Shown: positions 16,968 to 26,555, counted from the first letter of the stretch. The stretch: 64,000 nucleotides of DNA from Alphaproteobacteria bacterium (GCA_017307355.1 JAFKFG010000014.1:29329-93328); one strand, 5' to 3'. A program made the numbers and translations. Notes: generated by a model not told the origin, from the letters alone.

Positions 16968-18758
16968 TTAGCGTACGGCTCTGACGAATGATTTCTCTTC
17001 TTTCAGCGCCGCCGCCAGATCGGCCGCGATACGCGCCGCGCCGTTTCCGTCCAGCATGGCGAATCCGGCATTGCGCATCTCGCGCCGCCGGGCCGCGTCA
17101 TTCATCAGCGCTTTCACGGCAGCGAGAATCTCCTCGTTGCCGATCTTTGCCGCCACGCCCAGCGATTGGCCCATGCCGGCCGCTTCGAACGCGCTGGCGG
17201 ACCGGGCATGGTCTTCCGTCAGTCCCAGATAGATCGCCGGCACGCCGAACGCCGCCAATTCATAGGCGGTGACGCCGAAGGCACACAGCGCCAGATCGGC
17301 CGAGGCATATTCGATGGCCAGATCGTCCGCGCCTTCAACGGTTTCGTAGGTATCCTTCAAGGCCACCACTTGGGCCGCGACCTTGGCGGCGTCCGCCACG
17401 CCGGTGCCGATGACGAAGCGGATGCGGAATACCGGATCCAGCGGCAACAATGCCTGTGCCGCGCGCAAAGTCAGGCCCTGGGGATCGCTGCCGCCCATCG
17501 CCACCAGCAAGGTCGGCCGCGCGGACATCGCATGAACCGGCGTCAGATGCGGATTGAGGCCCAGCAACGACCATTCCCAGCCGATCCGCGGGACGGCGCG
17601 CGCGCCAGTCCAGTCGAGCGCCTTGGCCTGCGGCACCGGCGGATAATAGGCAAAATCGGCAGCCAGGCGCGCATCGGAGCCGTCATCGATGACGGCGACG
17701 ATGGGGATGTCGCCCCGCAACCGCTCCAATTCGCCCCGCGAGGGGCCTTCGCGCCCATCCAGCAGCAAGAGGTCAGGCATATGTTCTTGTATCAGCGCGG
17801 CCAGATCGTCATGGCTGTCGATCATCACCGCTTCGAATCCCGCACGGCGGATGGGAAGCGCCGCATCGGGCGTGCCGTGCAGCGCGAACAGAACCCCGAT
17901 GCTTTCGCGATCCCGGAGCGCCCGCGCCAGCGCCACCATCCGCTTGACATGGCCATAGCCGAACTTGCCGCCGCCATCGCAGCGGATCAGCGCCAGGCCG
18001 CCGCTGGGAAGAATGGGCTTCTGCTTCACATGGCCGTTGATCGCGCGCAGTTCGGGCTCCCGCTCCAGAAGCAGCAGAAGATCCGAAAGCGACGCTTCGC
18101 CCGCCTTGGCATGCAACCGGTCATGGACCGCTTCAACGAACGCCAGATCGTCGGGCGTATCGATGGTCAGCCGCCCGCCTTCGCGCGCCAAAAGGGGATA
18201 CGCGGGCGCTCGCGCGATCCGAACGAAATCGGGATGCAGCTTGAAATAGCCGGTGACATGCTCGCGGGCCGCCGGATCGTCGCCGGCATGGAGCATCAGC
18301 TTGTCCAAGGCGCGGTGGGTCAAAGGATCGACGCCTTCATGGGCGCAAGGTGCGCCCTTTTCCATCAGCACATAATCGCCGCCCTGCTCGATCATGCTCA
18401 TGACCAGGTGATCGATGAAGCGCGCATCCAGGAATGGCGCATCGGACGACACCCGCACGATGATGTCGGCATCCAGCAGTTCCGCCGCCTTGGCAAACCG
18501 CGCCAGCACATCGTCTTCGGGCCCACGGATCACGCGAACGCCGTGGGCGGCGCCGAATTCCACGATCGCTTCATCCTGCGGATTGACGGTGGTGGCGATG
18601 GCGATGTCCGCGATCAGGCGGGAGGCCCGGAGGCGATGAACGATATGCCAGAGCAGCGGCTTTCCCGCGACCGGGCGCAGCACCTTGCCCGGCAACCGGG
18701 TCGAACCCATTCGTGCCTGGATCACAGCGACGATACGTGGGTAAGCGCGGCCAATCAT
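16968..18758 (-). CDS. Fusion: SpsF-like CMP-sugar cytidylyltransferase plus PseG-like hydrolase
   Basis: The product is 596 residues. Residues about 8-245 are a cytidylyltransferase (AVIQARMGSTRLPGKVL, VRVSSDAPFLDARFID, LTIDTPDDLAFVEAVH). Residues about 255-590 are a PseG-type GT-B hydrolase ([61 protein letters not shown]). PseF/PseG-type enzymes act before and after the NeuB step, releasing UDP and then making the CMP-sugar. Having both in one chain next to a NeuB gene strongly indicates nonulosonic acid synthesis. The start overlaps the neuB-like stop by 4 bp. Confidence 0.88.
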   Translation of the reverse strand: MIGRAYPRIVAVIQARMGSTRLPGKVLRPVAGKPLLWHIVHRLRASRLIADIAIATTVNPQDEAIVEFGAAHGVRVIRGPEDDVLARFAKAAELLDADIIVRVSSDAPFLDARFIDHLVMSMIEQGGDYVLMEKGAPCAHEGVDPLTHRALDKLMLHAGDDPAAREHVTGYFKLHPDFVRIARAPAYPLLAREGGRLTIDTPDDLAFVEAVHDRLHAKAGEASLSDLLLLLEREPELRAINGHVKQKPILPSGGLALIRCDGGGKFGYGHVKRMVALARALRDRESIGVLFALHGTPDAALPIRRAGFEAVMIDSHDDLAALIQEHMPDLLLLDGREGPSRGELERLRGDIPIVAVIDDGSDARLAADFAYYPPVPQAKALDWTGARAVPRIGWEWSLLGLNPHLTPVHAMSARPTLLVAMGGSDPQGLTLRAAQALLPLDPVFRIRFVIGTGVADAAKVAAQVVALKDTYETVEGADDLAIEYASADLALCAFGVTAYELAAFGVPAIYLGLTEDHARSASAFEAAGMGQSLGVAAKIGNEEILAAVKALMNDAARRREMRNAGFAMLDGNGAARIAADLAAALKEEKSFVRAVR

Positions 18759-19636
18759 GCTGCTTCGCCTTTATAAGCCAGCCGCACATGCTTCAGCGGC
18801 CGCATTCCGTCGGCGGGATCGGCGCGCCATTCGCGGTCGGAAAGTTCGGAGGGTTGCGGCCCCTTGAAACCCTTGCCGTCGGCGGCAAGGCTTTCGCGGA
18901 TGCGCGCGATCACGGGTGCGATTTCCTGCGGCAGCCAGCAATGACCGGCGGCATATTCCGCGCCTTGACCGTCCAGATCGAGATGGAATTCCACCACGCG
19001 CGCGCCCCAATGATGCACCGCGCGTTCGATCACCGCCGGGCGGCGGGTGTGATCCGACCAGCCCACCGGCAAGCCCGTCGCGGCGCGGATGGTTCCGATG
19101 GCGGAGAGATTGGCTTCGTCGGCGGGCGTGGGATAGGCCGAAACGCAATGCAGCAGCGTCACGTCGCGCGCGCCCGCATCCCGCAAACACCGCGCCGCGG
19201 ATTGAATCTCATCCAAAGTGGCCATGCCCGTGGACAGCACTACCGGCTTGCCGGTGCGCGCGCAGGCTTTCAGCAGGTCGTCGACCAGAAGCTCATAGGA
19301 CGCGACTTTGTAGAAATCGACGAACGGCGCCAGTTCGGCCACCGCTTCCAGATAGAAAGGCGTGCAGGAAAACTGAATGCCCCGCGCCCGGCAATGGTCC
19401 GCCAATGGGTGCAAATGCGAAATCGGCAATTCCCACTCCGCGCGGGCGCGGTGCTTGGGACTCTTCGCCAGAATTTCCGGCGCGAACATGCGGTCGATCT
19501 TGAAGAGCTGAAATTTGACCGCGTCGCAGCCCGCATCCGCCGCCGCATCCACGAAAGACTTGGCGCGCGACAGATCGCGCCCATGATTGCTGGACGCTTC
19601 GGCGATGAAGAGCGGGGCAGCAAGGTGTCTTTCCAT
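18755..19636 (-). CDS. N-acetylneuraminate synthase family protein (NeuB/PseI-type), no SAF domain
   Basis: The product is 293 residues and contains the NeuB TIM barrel (LFIAEASSNHGRDLSRAKSF, DAVKFQLFKIDRMFAPEI, FSCTPFYLEAV, YKVASYELL, VVLSTGMATLDEI, LHCVSAYPTP, VGWSDHTRR). Family members condense phosphoenolpyruvate with a 6-carbon amino sugar to give a nonulosonic acid. Most are about 350 residues with a C-terminal antifreeze-like SAF domain that caps the neighbouring active site; this protein stops before it. The sugar made cannot be read from sequence. It heads a two-gene unit with the cytidylyltransferase/PseG fusion. Confidence 0.88.
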   Translation of the reverse strand: MERHLAAPLFIAEASSNHGRDLSRAKSFVDAAADAGCDAVKFQLFKIDRMFAPEILAKSPKHRARAEWELPISHLHPLADHCRARGIQFSCTPFYLEAVAELAPFVDFYKVASYELLVDDLLKACARTGKPVVLSTGMATLDEIQSAARCLRDAGARDVTLLHCVSAYPTPADEANLSAIGTIRAATGLPVGWSDHTRRPAVIERAVHHWGARVVEFHLDLDGQGAEYAAGHCWLPQEIAPVIARIRESLAADGKGFKGPQPSELSDREWRADPADGMRPLKHVRLAYKGEAA

Positions 19637-19701
19637 TTAACCATTTCTAAAGAGCGCATGGCTAAAAAGCGGTTAACAACCGATGCGAGGTCACGCAGCG
19701 C
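19637..19701. promoter_or_regulatory. Divergent promoter region of the glycan island
   Basis: These 65 bp separate the neuB-like gene from the plus-strand operon and must hold both promoters. The region is AT-richer than its surroundings, with TTTAACCATTTCTAAAG and a GGTTAACAACC dyad. No convincing -35/-10 pair or sigma-54 element is visible. Confidence 0.4.
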
Positions 19702-20631
19702 ATGAGCCATGCCGCCGCAAACGATTCTCTTCAGGATGGGAAACATAAAGGCCGCCGCGTCGCGGCCCGGTCCGGGCACGACATCATCGAATGCGCGCAT
19801 TGCGGCTTCAAGCATGCCCTGCCGCTGCCGCGCGCCGAAGACATGGAACGCGCCTATCGCGAAGATTATTACGCCAGCGAAAAGCCGACCTTTCTGGCCC
19901 GCGCCGGCGAAGACCAGGACTGGGCGCTGTTGGCGCAGACCGACCGGCTGGAGATTTTCGAATCGCTCTTGCCGCCCGACCGGCGCCGCTTGCTGGATAT
20001 CGGCTGCGGACCAGGCTTCTTCCTGGAAACCGCGATGCGGCGCGGCTGGCTGGCGCATGGGATCGAACCATCGCGCCAGGCTGCTGCCCATGCGCGCGGG
20101 CTAGGCGCGGAAGTCACCGAAGGTTTTTTCAACGATGCAAGCGCCCCGGCACTGGGCCGCTTCGATGTCATCCATCTCAACAATGTGCTGGAGCATATTC
20201 CCGATCCCGCCCATCTGATCGGGCTGGCACACGGCCTGGCGGAGCCGGGCGGCATCATTTGCGTCAATGTTCCCAACGATTTTTCGCCCTTGCAGATCGC
20301 GGGCATGACGGCGGCCGGGACCAATGACTGGTGGGTGGCGCCGCCTCATCATCTCAACTATTTCGATTTCGCGTCGCTTTCGAATCTGCTGAAAAAATCG
20401 GGCTTCACGCCCGCCGCCCGCACCACTAGCTTTCCCATGGAAGCATTCCTGATGATGGGCGAGAATTATGTGGGCGACGATGTTCTGGGCCGCGCCTGCC
20501 ACAACAAGCGCAAGAAGTTCGATCTCGCCTTCGAGGCCGCCGGCCTAAAGGAAACTCGCCGCGCCTTTTACCGCGCCTTGGCCGAAGCGGGCTTGGGCCG
20601 CGAAGCGGTGGTGATCGCGGCCAAGGCATGA
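19702..20631 (+). CDS. Class I SAM-dependent methyltransferase
   Basis: The product is 309 residues. A short N-terminal CxxC pair (IIECAHCGFKHALPLP) is followed by motif I LLDIGCGPGFFLETAM (about 96-111), then the acidic-loop and post-I region FDVIHLNNVLEHIPDPAHLI. This is the ubiquinone/sugar methyltransferase type often found in O-antigen and flagellar glycan islands. The likely acceptor is a sugar of the island product, but this is inferred. It is the first gene of the plus-strand operon and overlaps the sulfotransferase by 4 bp. Confidence 0.85.
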   Translation: MSHAAANDSLQDGKHKGRRVAARSGHDIIECAHCGFKHALPLPRAEDMERAYREDYYASEKPTFLARAGEDQDWALLAQTDRLEIFESLLPPDRRRLLDIGCGPGFFLETAMRRGWLAHGIEPSRQAAAHARGLGAEVTEGFFNDASAPALGRFDVIHLNNVLEHIPDPAHLIGLAHGLAEPGGIICVNVPNDFSPLQIAGMTAAGTNDWWVAPPHHLNYFDFASLSNLLKKSGFTPAARTTSFPMEAFLMMGENYVGDDVLGRACHNKRKKFDLAFEAAGLKETRRAFYRALAEAGLGREAVVIAAKA

Positions 20632-21452
20632 GCGCGGAGCCTTTCTTCATCGTCTCGTCGGGGCGTTCGGGCACCGCCATGCTGCACAAGGCCTTGTCCG
20701 CCGTGCCAGGCGTGGAGATGCATCACGAATACATGGTGCAGATCACCCAGCCTTTGGCGGTCAGGCGCTATCTGGGCTTGGTCGATGGCGAAGAAGCCCG
20801 ACGCCTGATCGGCGAAACCTATGGCGGCGCGATCCGCTATAGCGGGGCGGCGCATTGGGGCGACTCGTCCAACAAATTGTCCTGGCTGATTCCGGATCTG
20901 GCCGCCGCCTTCTCGAACGCGCGCTTCGTTCATCTGGTACGCGATGGGCGCAAAGTGGCGAGCTCTTATTTCCACAAGCTGGGCGACGAATGTTACGACG
21001 ACGCTTCCACGGCGATTCTGCAGGCGCACTACGATGTGCATGCGCCCGCCCCGCCGCCGGAAAAGAAATATTGGTGGCCCCTGCCCCGTCACGGCAGCAC
21101 CGATGCCGGCCGCTTCCGGACCTTCTCCCAGTTCGAGCGCATCTGCTGGCATTGGGCGGAGCTGAACCGCCTGGTGCTCGACGAATTATCCAGGATTTCC
21201 GCGGAACGAACACTGTTCGTGAAACTGGAAGAGCTGCGCGCCTCCCCGTCCCAAGTGCGCGGGCTTTATGAATTTCTGGGCCTGCCCTTTTCCGACGAGG
21301 CCTATGGCGTGTTCGCCCGGCCGCACAATGTGAACCGGCCGGAAGACCGGCTGCTGGATGCCGTCCAGCGCCAGCAATTCGAGGCCATCGCCGGGGCGAT
21401 GCAGGCGCGGCTGGGCTATGCCGGCACACCGGAATACTCGGTCGCTTATTAG
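20628..21452 (+). CDS. Sulfotransferase family protein
   Basis: The product is 274 residues. The PAPS 5'-phosphosulfate loop is FIVSSGRSGTAMLHKAL (residues about 7-23) and the 3'-phosphate motif is VHLVRDGRKVASSYF (about 101-115), both in expected positions. A C-terminal VKLEELRASPSQ and FLGLPF match the family. It probably sulfates a carbohydrate or lipid in the same pathway. No PAPS-making genes are in the window. Confidence 0.88.
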   Translation: MSAEPFFIVSSGRSGTAMLHKALSAVPGVEMHHEYMVQITQPLAVRRYLGLVDGEEARRLIGETYGGAIRYSGAAHWGDSSNKLSWLIPDLAAAFSNARFVHLVRDGRKVASSYFHKLGDECYDDASTAILQAHYDVHAPAPPPEKKYWWPLPRHGSTDAGRFRTFSQFERICWHWAELNRLVLDELSRISAERTLFVKLEELRASPSQVRGLYEFLGLPFSDEAYGVFARPHNVNRPEDRLLDAVQRQQFEAIAGAMQARLGYAGTPEYSVAY

Positions 21453-21486
21453 GACTCGAACTTAGCGTTAACCTTTTGTGCCGATC

Positions 21487-22698
21487 ATGGTTACCGGATT
21501 CTTCACCGGACCTAAGTGCATGCACGCCGATCTTTGCGATTTCTGCGGCAGGGATTCCCTCAAATTCGTCTACCAGCCGGAAGGCTCCACACGGGGCCTG
21601 AAAGTCCAGCTCTGCGGCCATTGCGGCTTGGCGCAGAGCACGCCGCGCATCGACCGGACGGAAAAGCGCCATGACGCGGCCGTGTCGGGCGGTGCCGACT
21701 GGGGCAATGTGCGCTACGGCAAGGGCTTTCGCACCCAGGCCGCGATGGATGCCCTGGCGCGTCACGCCGATCTGCAAAAATCCCTTTCCTTGCTGGATGT
21801 GGGTTCCAACCGCGGCCGCTTCACCGCCGCGTTTCTGGATGCCGCGCCCAACGCGCGCATCACGGCCGTCGAGCCGGATGAGCGTTACGCGGATTCCTGC
21901 GCGGGCCTGTCACGCACGCAACTGATCCAATCGCGCATCGAAGATGCCGCCTTGACGGACGCCAGCTTCGACATCGTTCATTCCTGCCACACCATCGAGC
22001 ATCTGGCACATCCCTTTGCCAGCCTGAAGGATCATGCGCGCGTGCTGAAGCCGGGTGGATTGCTGGTGCTGGATGCGCCCAACATCGCCTTGATCGGCGG
22101 CAACGACATTCTGGAAGAATGGTTCATCGACAAGCATCTCTATCATTTCTCGGATGTCACCTTGGGCCGGATGATCGAAGCGGCGGGCTTCACCATCATC
22201 GAACATCCCGATTCGGCCGACCGCATCAATCTTCTTTTCGTGGCCCGCAAGAATGGCTTACCGGCAACCGAAATCGCCGCCGATCCCGCCGAAGTGATGC
22301 GCGCCGCCAGCCTGATGACCTCCTATGTCGCGACCCGCGCCGCCAACTGTGCCGCGCTGTCCGCCGCCGCTGCGGAACTGGAAAGCCTGAAGCCGCAGCG
22401 GGTGGCCTTGTGGGGCGCGGGACGATTGTTCGACGCCTTGGTGCGGACCGGCGGCTTTGATCCGGCCGATCTCGCGCTTCTGATCGACGCGCACCTCATT
22501 GCACACATGGGCAGCCGTCACGGCGTCCGCCTCAGCCCGCCGCACGCCTTGTCCGGCGCCATGGTGGATGTGGTGGTGGTGATGTCGCGGGGCTTCGCCG
22601 ACGAAATCGTGGCGGAGGCGCAGCGCCTGGCGCCCAAGGCTCGCATCATTCTTTATGCCGATCTTCTGGCGCGTGCGCGCCTTGCCAAGGCCGCCTGA
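21487..22698 (+). CDS. SAM methyltransferase with N-terminal zinc motif and C-terminal Rossmann domain
   Basis: The product is about 403 residues from ATG 21487; a GTG at 21478 and an ATG at 21520 are alternatives. The N-terminus has two Cys pairs (CDFCG and CGHCG), the zinc-binding module of sugar C-methyltransferases. Motif I is SLLDVGSNRGRFTAAFLD, and FDIVHSCHTIEHLAHP follows. The C-terminal third (RVALWGAGRLFDALV, VDVVVVMSRGF) is the extra Rossmann domain of the C-methyltransferase family typified by deoxysugar 3-C-methyltransferases. It therefore probably methylates a sugar carbon or acts as an aminosugar modifying enzyme. Confidence 0.82.
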   Translation: MVTGFFTGPKCMHADLCDFCGRDSLKFVYQPEGSTRGLKVQLCGHCGLAQSTPRIDRTEKRHDAAVSGGADWGNVRYGKGFRTQAAMDALARHADLQKSLSLLDVGSNRGRFTAAFLDAAPNARITAVEPDERYADSCAGLSRTQLIQSRIEDAALTDASFDIVHSCHTIEHLAHPFASLKDHARVLKPGGLLVLDAPNIALIGGNDILEEWFIDKHLYHFSDVTLGRMIEAAGFTIIEHPDSADRINLLFVARKNGLPATEIAADPAEVMRAASLMTSYVATRAANCAALSAAAAELESLKPQRVALWGAGRLFDALVRTGGFDPADLALLIDAHLIAHMGSRHGVRLSPPHALSGAMVDVVVVMSRGFADEIVAEAQRLAPKARIILYADLLARARLAKAA

Positions 22699-22701
22699 CC
22701 C

Positions 22702-23598
22702 ATGAACCAGAAATTTCAAACCGTATCCGCACAACCTTCGCCGGCCATGCTGGCGGAAAAACTCGCCGAAGCGGCGCGCTTCATCCGCTGCCATTCCGTG
22801 GCCTCGATCTTTCACGCCGGTTCCGGCCATCCCGGCGGCGCTTTGTCGTCGGCCGACCTCTTCGCCTGTCTGTATGGAGCGGAGATGAATGTCTGGCCGA
22901 ACGCAATTCATGATCCCAGCCGCGATCGCTTTGTCCTGTCCAAGGGACATGCCGCGCCCGCGCTTTACGCCACCGGGGCGCATTTCGGCTTTTGCGACGC
23001 CAAGGCCGCGCTGGCTTTGCGCAAATTGAACAGCCCGTTCCAGGGCCATCCGCATGTGCTGGACCTGCCCTGGGTGGAAACCTCCACCGGTTCCCTGGGT
23101 CAGGGCATGTCGGTCGCGGTCGGCATGGCCATCGGCCTCCGGCTGCAGAAAATCCCCGCCCGGGTCTACACCATGCTGGGCGACGGCGAATTGCAGGAAG
23201 GCGAAGCGTGGGAAGCGGCGATGTCGGCAGCCCATCACAAGCTGGATAATCTCTGCGCCGTGATCGACTACAACAAGCTGCAAAGCGACAATTGCAACGA
23301 CGCGATCATGCGGCTGGAGCCCCTGGCGGACAAATGGCGCGCCTTCGGCTGGTCGGTGGCCGAAATCGACGGCCACAATATCCCGGAGATTCTGGATCAT
23401 CTGGGCCGGGCCGGCGCCACCCGCGAAAAGCCGTCGGTCCTGATCGCCCATACGATCAAGGGCAAGGGCGTGCCGTACATGGAAAATATCCCGACCTGGC
23501 ATGGCAGCGTGAAGCTCACGCCGGCGCAGACCGAAGAAGCGTTGACGGCGCTGGGCGCGAGCGCCGACGAAATCAAAGGTTTCATGCATGTCTCTTAA
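22702..23598 (+). CDS. Transketolase-like protein, N-terminal (TPP-binding) subunit
   Basis: The product is 298 residues. It has the TPP pyrophosphate/Mg region (VYTMLGDGELQEGEAWEAAM, DNLCAVIDYNKLQSDN) and the HAGSGHPGGALSSADLF, LSKGHAAPALYA and GSLGQGMSVAVGMA motifs. It is the first half of a split transketolase; the second half follows with an 11-bp overlap. Split transketolases of this kind occur in secondary sugar pathways rather than the pentose phosphate cycle, and here it lies in the glycan operon. Confidence 0.92.
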   Translation: MNQKFQTVSAQPSPAMLAEKLAEAARFIRCHSVASIFHAGSGHPGGALSSADLFACLYGAEMNVWPNAIHDPSRDRFVLSKGHAAPALYATGAHFGFCDAKAALALRKLNSPFQGHPHVLDLPWVETSTGSLGQGMSVAVGMAIGLRLQKIPARVYTMLGDGELQEGEAWEAAMSAAHHKLDNLCAVIDYNKLQSDNCNDAIMRLEPLADKWRAFGWSVAEIDGHNIPEILDHLGRAGATREKPSVLIAHTIKGKGVPYMENIPTWHGSVKLTPAQTEEALTALGASADEIKGFMHVS

Positions 23599-24583
23599 TT
23601 CGCCTACCGCTTCGCTATGTGAGGCGGGTGCCCCAGCCTTGATCGCCAACAGCGATTCCCTGCGCGAAGCCTTCGGCAAGGCGCTGTCCGCCTTGGGCGA
23701 TGAATTCCCAAAGCTGGTGGTGCTGGACGCCGACATCGCGGGCGGCACCGGCGTGCATCATTTTCGCAAAAGCCATCCCGACCGCATGATCCAGTTCGGC
23801 ATTGCCGAGCAGAATATGATGGCGGCGGCGGGCGGCATGGCGGCGGTGGGATTGATCCCCGTGGTCACCACCTTCGCCGTTTTCTGCCTGCGCGCCATCG
23901 AACAGGCGCGGCTCTCGCTTTGCTATGCCCGCCGCAATGCCAAGATCGTGGCCAGCCATCCCGGCCTGGATGTGGGGCCCGATGGCGGCTCGGCCCAGGC
24001 GCTGGAAGATCTGGCGGCCTTCCGCGCCATTCCCGGCATGACGGTGATTTCGCCTGCCGATCCCACCGAAATGGTGCTGGCGACCCGCGCGATGCTGGAA
24101 TATGACGGCCCGGTCTATATGCGCACCGGCCGCAGCCCATGCGCCCGCCTGTTCGGCGAGGATCACAAATTCGAAATCGGCAAGGGCCAGATCATCCGCG
24201 ACGGCGACGATGTCACCATCGTGGCGTGCGGAATCGAAGTCGCCCGCGCCCTCGCCGCTGCCGAAAGTCTGGCGGAGGAAGGAATCTCGGCCCGGGTGGT
24301 CAACATGGCCACCATCAAGCCCATCGATGCCGCGCTTCTGTCGCGTTGCGCGGTCGAGACCGGCGCCCTGGTGACGGCCGAGGATCACAATATCCATGGC
24401 GGGCTGGGCGGCGCGGTGGCCGAAGCCCTGGCCGCGACCACGCCCTGCCCCGTCGAGTTCGTGGGGGTGAAGGATACGTTCGGCGCATCCGGCGAGCCGG
24501 AAGAGTTGGCCCATCATTTCGGCATCTCCGCGCCCTTCATCGCCGACGCGGCGCGGCGTGCCATCCGTCGTAAACGCAAATGA
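23588..24583 (+). CDS. Transketolase-like protein, C-terminal (Pyr/Tkt-C) subunit
   Basis: The product is 331 residues with the pyrimidine-binding domain (KLVVLDADIAGGTGVHHF, FGIAEQNMMAAAGGMAAVG; the Glu of AEQN activates the cofactor) and the transketolase C-terminal domain (VTIVACGIEVARALAAAESL, LVTAEDHNIHGGLGGAVAEA). With the preceding subunit it should form a functional transketolase or DXS-like enzyme that moves a two-carbon ketol unit. The donor and acceptor are unknown. It overlaps the SDR gene by 4 bp. Confidence 0.92.
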   Translation: MSLNSPTASLCEAGAPALIANSDSLREAFGKALSALGDEFPKLVVLDADIAGGTGVHHFRKSHPDRMIQFGIAEQNMMAAAGGMAAVGLIPVVTTFAVFCLRAIEQARLSLCYARRNAKIVASHPGLDVGPDGGSAQALEDLAAFRAIPGMTVISPADPTEMVLATRAMLEYDGPVYMRTGRSPCARLFGEDHKFEIGKGQIIRDGDDVTIVACGIEVARALAAAESLAEEGISARVVNMATIKPIDAALLSRCAVETGALVTAEDHNIHGGLGGAVAEALAATTPCPVEFVGVKDTFGASGEPEELAHHFGISAPFIADAARRAIRRKRK

Positions 24584-25332
24584 GCCGCTTCTCGCTTGCC
24601 GGAAAATGCGCCGTCGTCACCGGCGGCAGCCGCGGCATCGGCCGCGCCATCGCGCTGGGCCTGGCGGATGCCGGGGCCGATATTCTTCTCACCTATCGCG
24701 AGAAATCCGCGGACGCCGATGCCGTGGTCAAAGCCATCGAGGCCAAGGGCCGGCGCGCCAAAGCGGTCCAGATGGACGTGACAGATCGGGCCAGTGTCGA
24801 AGCGGCGGTGAAGGCGGCAGACGCATTCGGCGCCATTTCAATCCTGGTCAACAATGCCGGGATCAACAAACCCACCGATTTCGATCAGATCACCGACGCC
24901 GACTGGGACAATATCCTGGCGACCAATTTGAAAGGCCCTTTCATGGCGGCCCAGGCGTTCCTGTCCTTGCTGAAGAAAGCGGGCGGCGGCGCGATGGTGC
25001 ATATCGGCTCGGTCAGCGGCCAGTATGGCGGCCCCCGCACGGCCCATTATGCCGCGTCCAAGGCGGGGCTGATTTCCTTAGGTCAAGTGATCGCGCGGTT
25101 CGGCGCCGCCCATAACATCCGCTCGAATGTGGTGTCGGCGGGGATGATCGCCTCCGACATGGCGGCGGGCGGACTTGCCGCTGCCAGCGTGCAGAAAGCG
25201 GCGGAGAATATTTTGCTGAAGCGCATGGGCAGCCCGGACGAAGTGGCGGATGCCGTGGTGTTCCTGGCCAGCGATGCGGCATCCTACATCACGGCGCAGA
25301 CCCTCAACGTCAATGGCGGCCTCTACTTCTGA
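24580..25332 (+). CDS. Short-chain dehydrogenase/reductase
   Basis: The product is 250 residues with all classical SDR motifs: TGGSRGIGRA (cofactor loop), NNAGI, catalytic Ser in IGSVSGQYGG, and YAASK. The C-terminal LASDAASYITAQTLNVNGG matches FabG-like enzymes. Within this operon a sugar oxidoreductase role is more likely than fatty-acid synthesis. It overlaps the ATP-grasp gene by 1 bp (TGATG). Confidence 0.9.
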   Translation: MSRFSLAGKCAVVTGGSRGIGRAIALGLADAGADILLTYREKSADADAVVKAIEAKGRRAKAVQMDVTDRASVEAAVKAADAFGAISILVNNAGINKPTDFDQITDADWDNILATNLKGPFMAAQAFLSLLKKAGGGAMVHIGSVSGQYGGPRTAHYAASKAGLISLGQVIARFGAAHNIRSNVVSAGMIASDMAAGGLAAASVQKAAENILLKRMGSPDEVADAVVFLASDAASYITAQTLNVNGGLYF

Positions 25333-26555
25333 TGACCAGCGGAAAGACATTGCTGATCGTGTCCGGCGGCATCGAAGCCGCCGACGCAGCCAAACGCGCC
25401 AAGGAAATGGGCCATATGGTGGTGGTGTCGGATATCGACGCCAATGCGCCCGGCTTTGCCTTCGCGGATTCCTGCCTGATCGCCGATGTGTATGGCCCGG
25501 CGGAAACCGCCGCCGCCGCCGAGCGCTATAGCCGCAAGATCCGCAAGATCGATGGCGTCTTGTGCGTGGCCGCCGATGCGCCCGTCACCGCCGCCACCGT
25601 GGCGCAGCGCCTGCGCCTGCCCGGCCTTCCCGTGCATGTGGCGGAGCTGGCCTGCGACAAGCTGGCGATGAAGAAATGCTTCCGCTCCGCCGGCGTGGCG
25701 GTGCCCTGGTTCGCCGAAGTCGCGACCCCGCAGGAATTGCAGCGCATCGCCGTCGAACGCGGCCGCGATCTGGTGATCAAGCCGGTGGACAGCCGGGGCA
25801 GCCGGGGCGTGCAGCGCGTCGCCCAGGTTCAGGACCTGGCCAAGGCCTTCATGCTGGCGCGGTCCTATTCCCCCAGCGAGCGGGTGATGGTGGAACAATA
25901 TCTGCCCGGCCCGCAGGTTTCGACGGAATCGCTGGTGACGGGCGGGCGCTGCTACACGGTTGGTTTCTCGGACCGCAATTACGAATTCCTGGAGCGCTAT
26001 GCGCCGTTCTTCATCGAGAATGGCGGCGATCTTCCCAGCCAGTTGCCCCGCGAGACGCAGGATAAGGTTCATGCCCTGGTGGCACGCGCGGCCGCCGCGA
26101 TGGGCGTCACCGACGGGACGGTCAAGGGCGATATCGTGATCCATGACGGCGAGCCCTATGTGATCGAGCTGGCGGCGCGGCTGTCGGGCGGATTTTTCTG
26201 CACACGGGAAATTCCCTTGAATACGGGCGTCGATTTCATCGGCGCCGCGATCAAGATCGCCCTGGGCGAAAGCGTCAGCGAAGCGGAGATGACGCCCCGC
26301 CAGTCCGTGCCGGTGGTACAGCGCTATGTCTTCCCCAAGCCGGGCACGGTGGTGGCCATTCGCGGCGCGGAGGATGCGCGCAAAATTCCCGGCGTGGCCG
26401 AGCTGGTGGTGACGGCGCGGATCGGCGATGTGATCCCGCCTGCGGGTGACAAACGCCCGTCCGGCGCCATGGTCCTGGCAACGGGCGCAAGCCGCGACAC
26501 GGCCTTGAAAGCGGCGAATGACGCCCTGGGCCTGATCCGGATCGAAACCGCATGA
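25332..26555 (+). CDS. ATP-grasp enzyme
   Basis: The product is 407 residues with a preATP-grasp fold (LLIVSGGIEAADAAKRAKEM), an ATP-grasp core with LVIKPVDSRGSRGVQRV and VMVEQYLPGPQVSTESLV, and the Mg-binding GDIVIHDGEPYVIELAARLSGG region. The family ligates a carboxylate to an amine or similar nucleophile via an acyl-phosphate. In this operon it might couple an amino acid or carboxylate to a sugar; the substrate is not deducible. It overlaps the next gene by 4 bp. Confidence 0.88.
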   Translation: MTSGKTLLIVSGGIEAADAAKRAKEMGHMVVVSDIDANAPGFAFADSCLIADVYGPAETAAAAERYSRKIRKIDGVLCVAADAPVTAATVAQRLRLPGLPVHVAELACDKLAMKKCFRSAGVAVPWFAEVATPQELQRIAVERGRDLVIKPVDSRGSRGVQRVAQVQDLAKAFMLARSYSPSERVMVEQYLPGPQVSTESLVTGGRCYTVGFSDRNYEFLERYAPFFIENGGDLPSQLPRETQDKVHALVARAAAAMGVTDGTVKGDIVIHDGEPYVIELAARLSGGFFCTREIPLNTGVDFIGAAIKIALGESVSEAEMTPRQSVPVVQRYVFPKPGTVVAIRGAEDARKIPGVAELVVTARIGDVIPPAGDKRPSGAMVLATGASRDTALKAANDALGLIRIETA

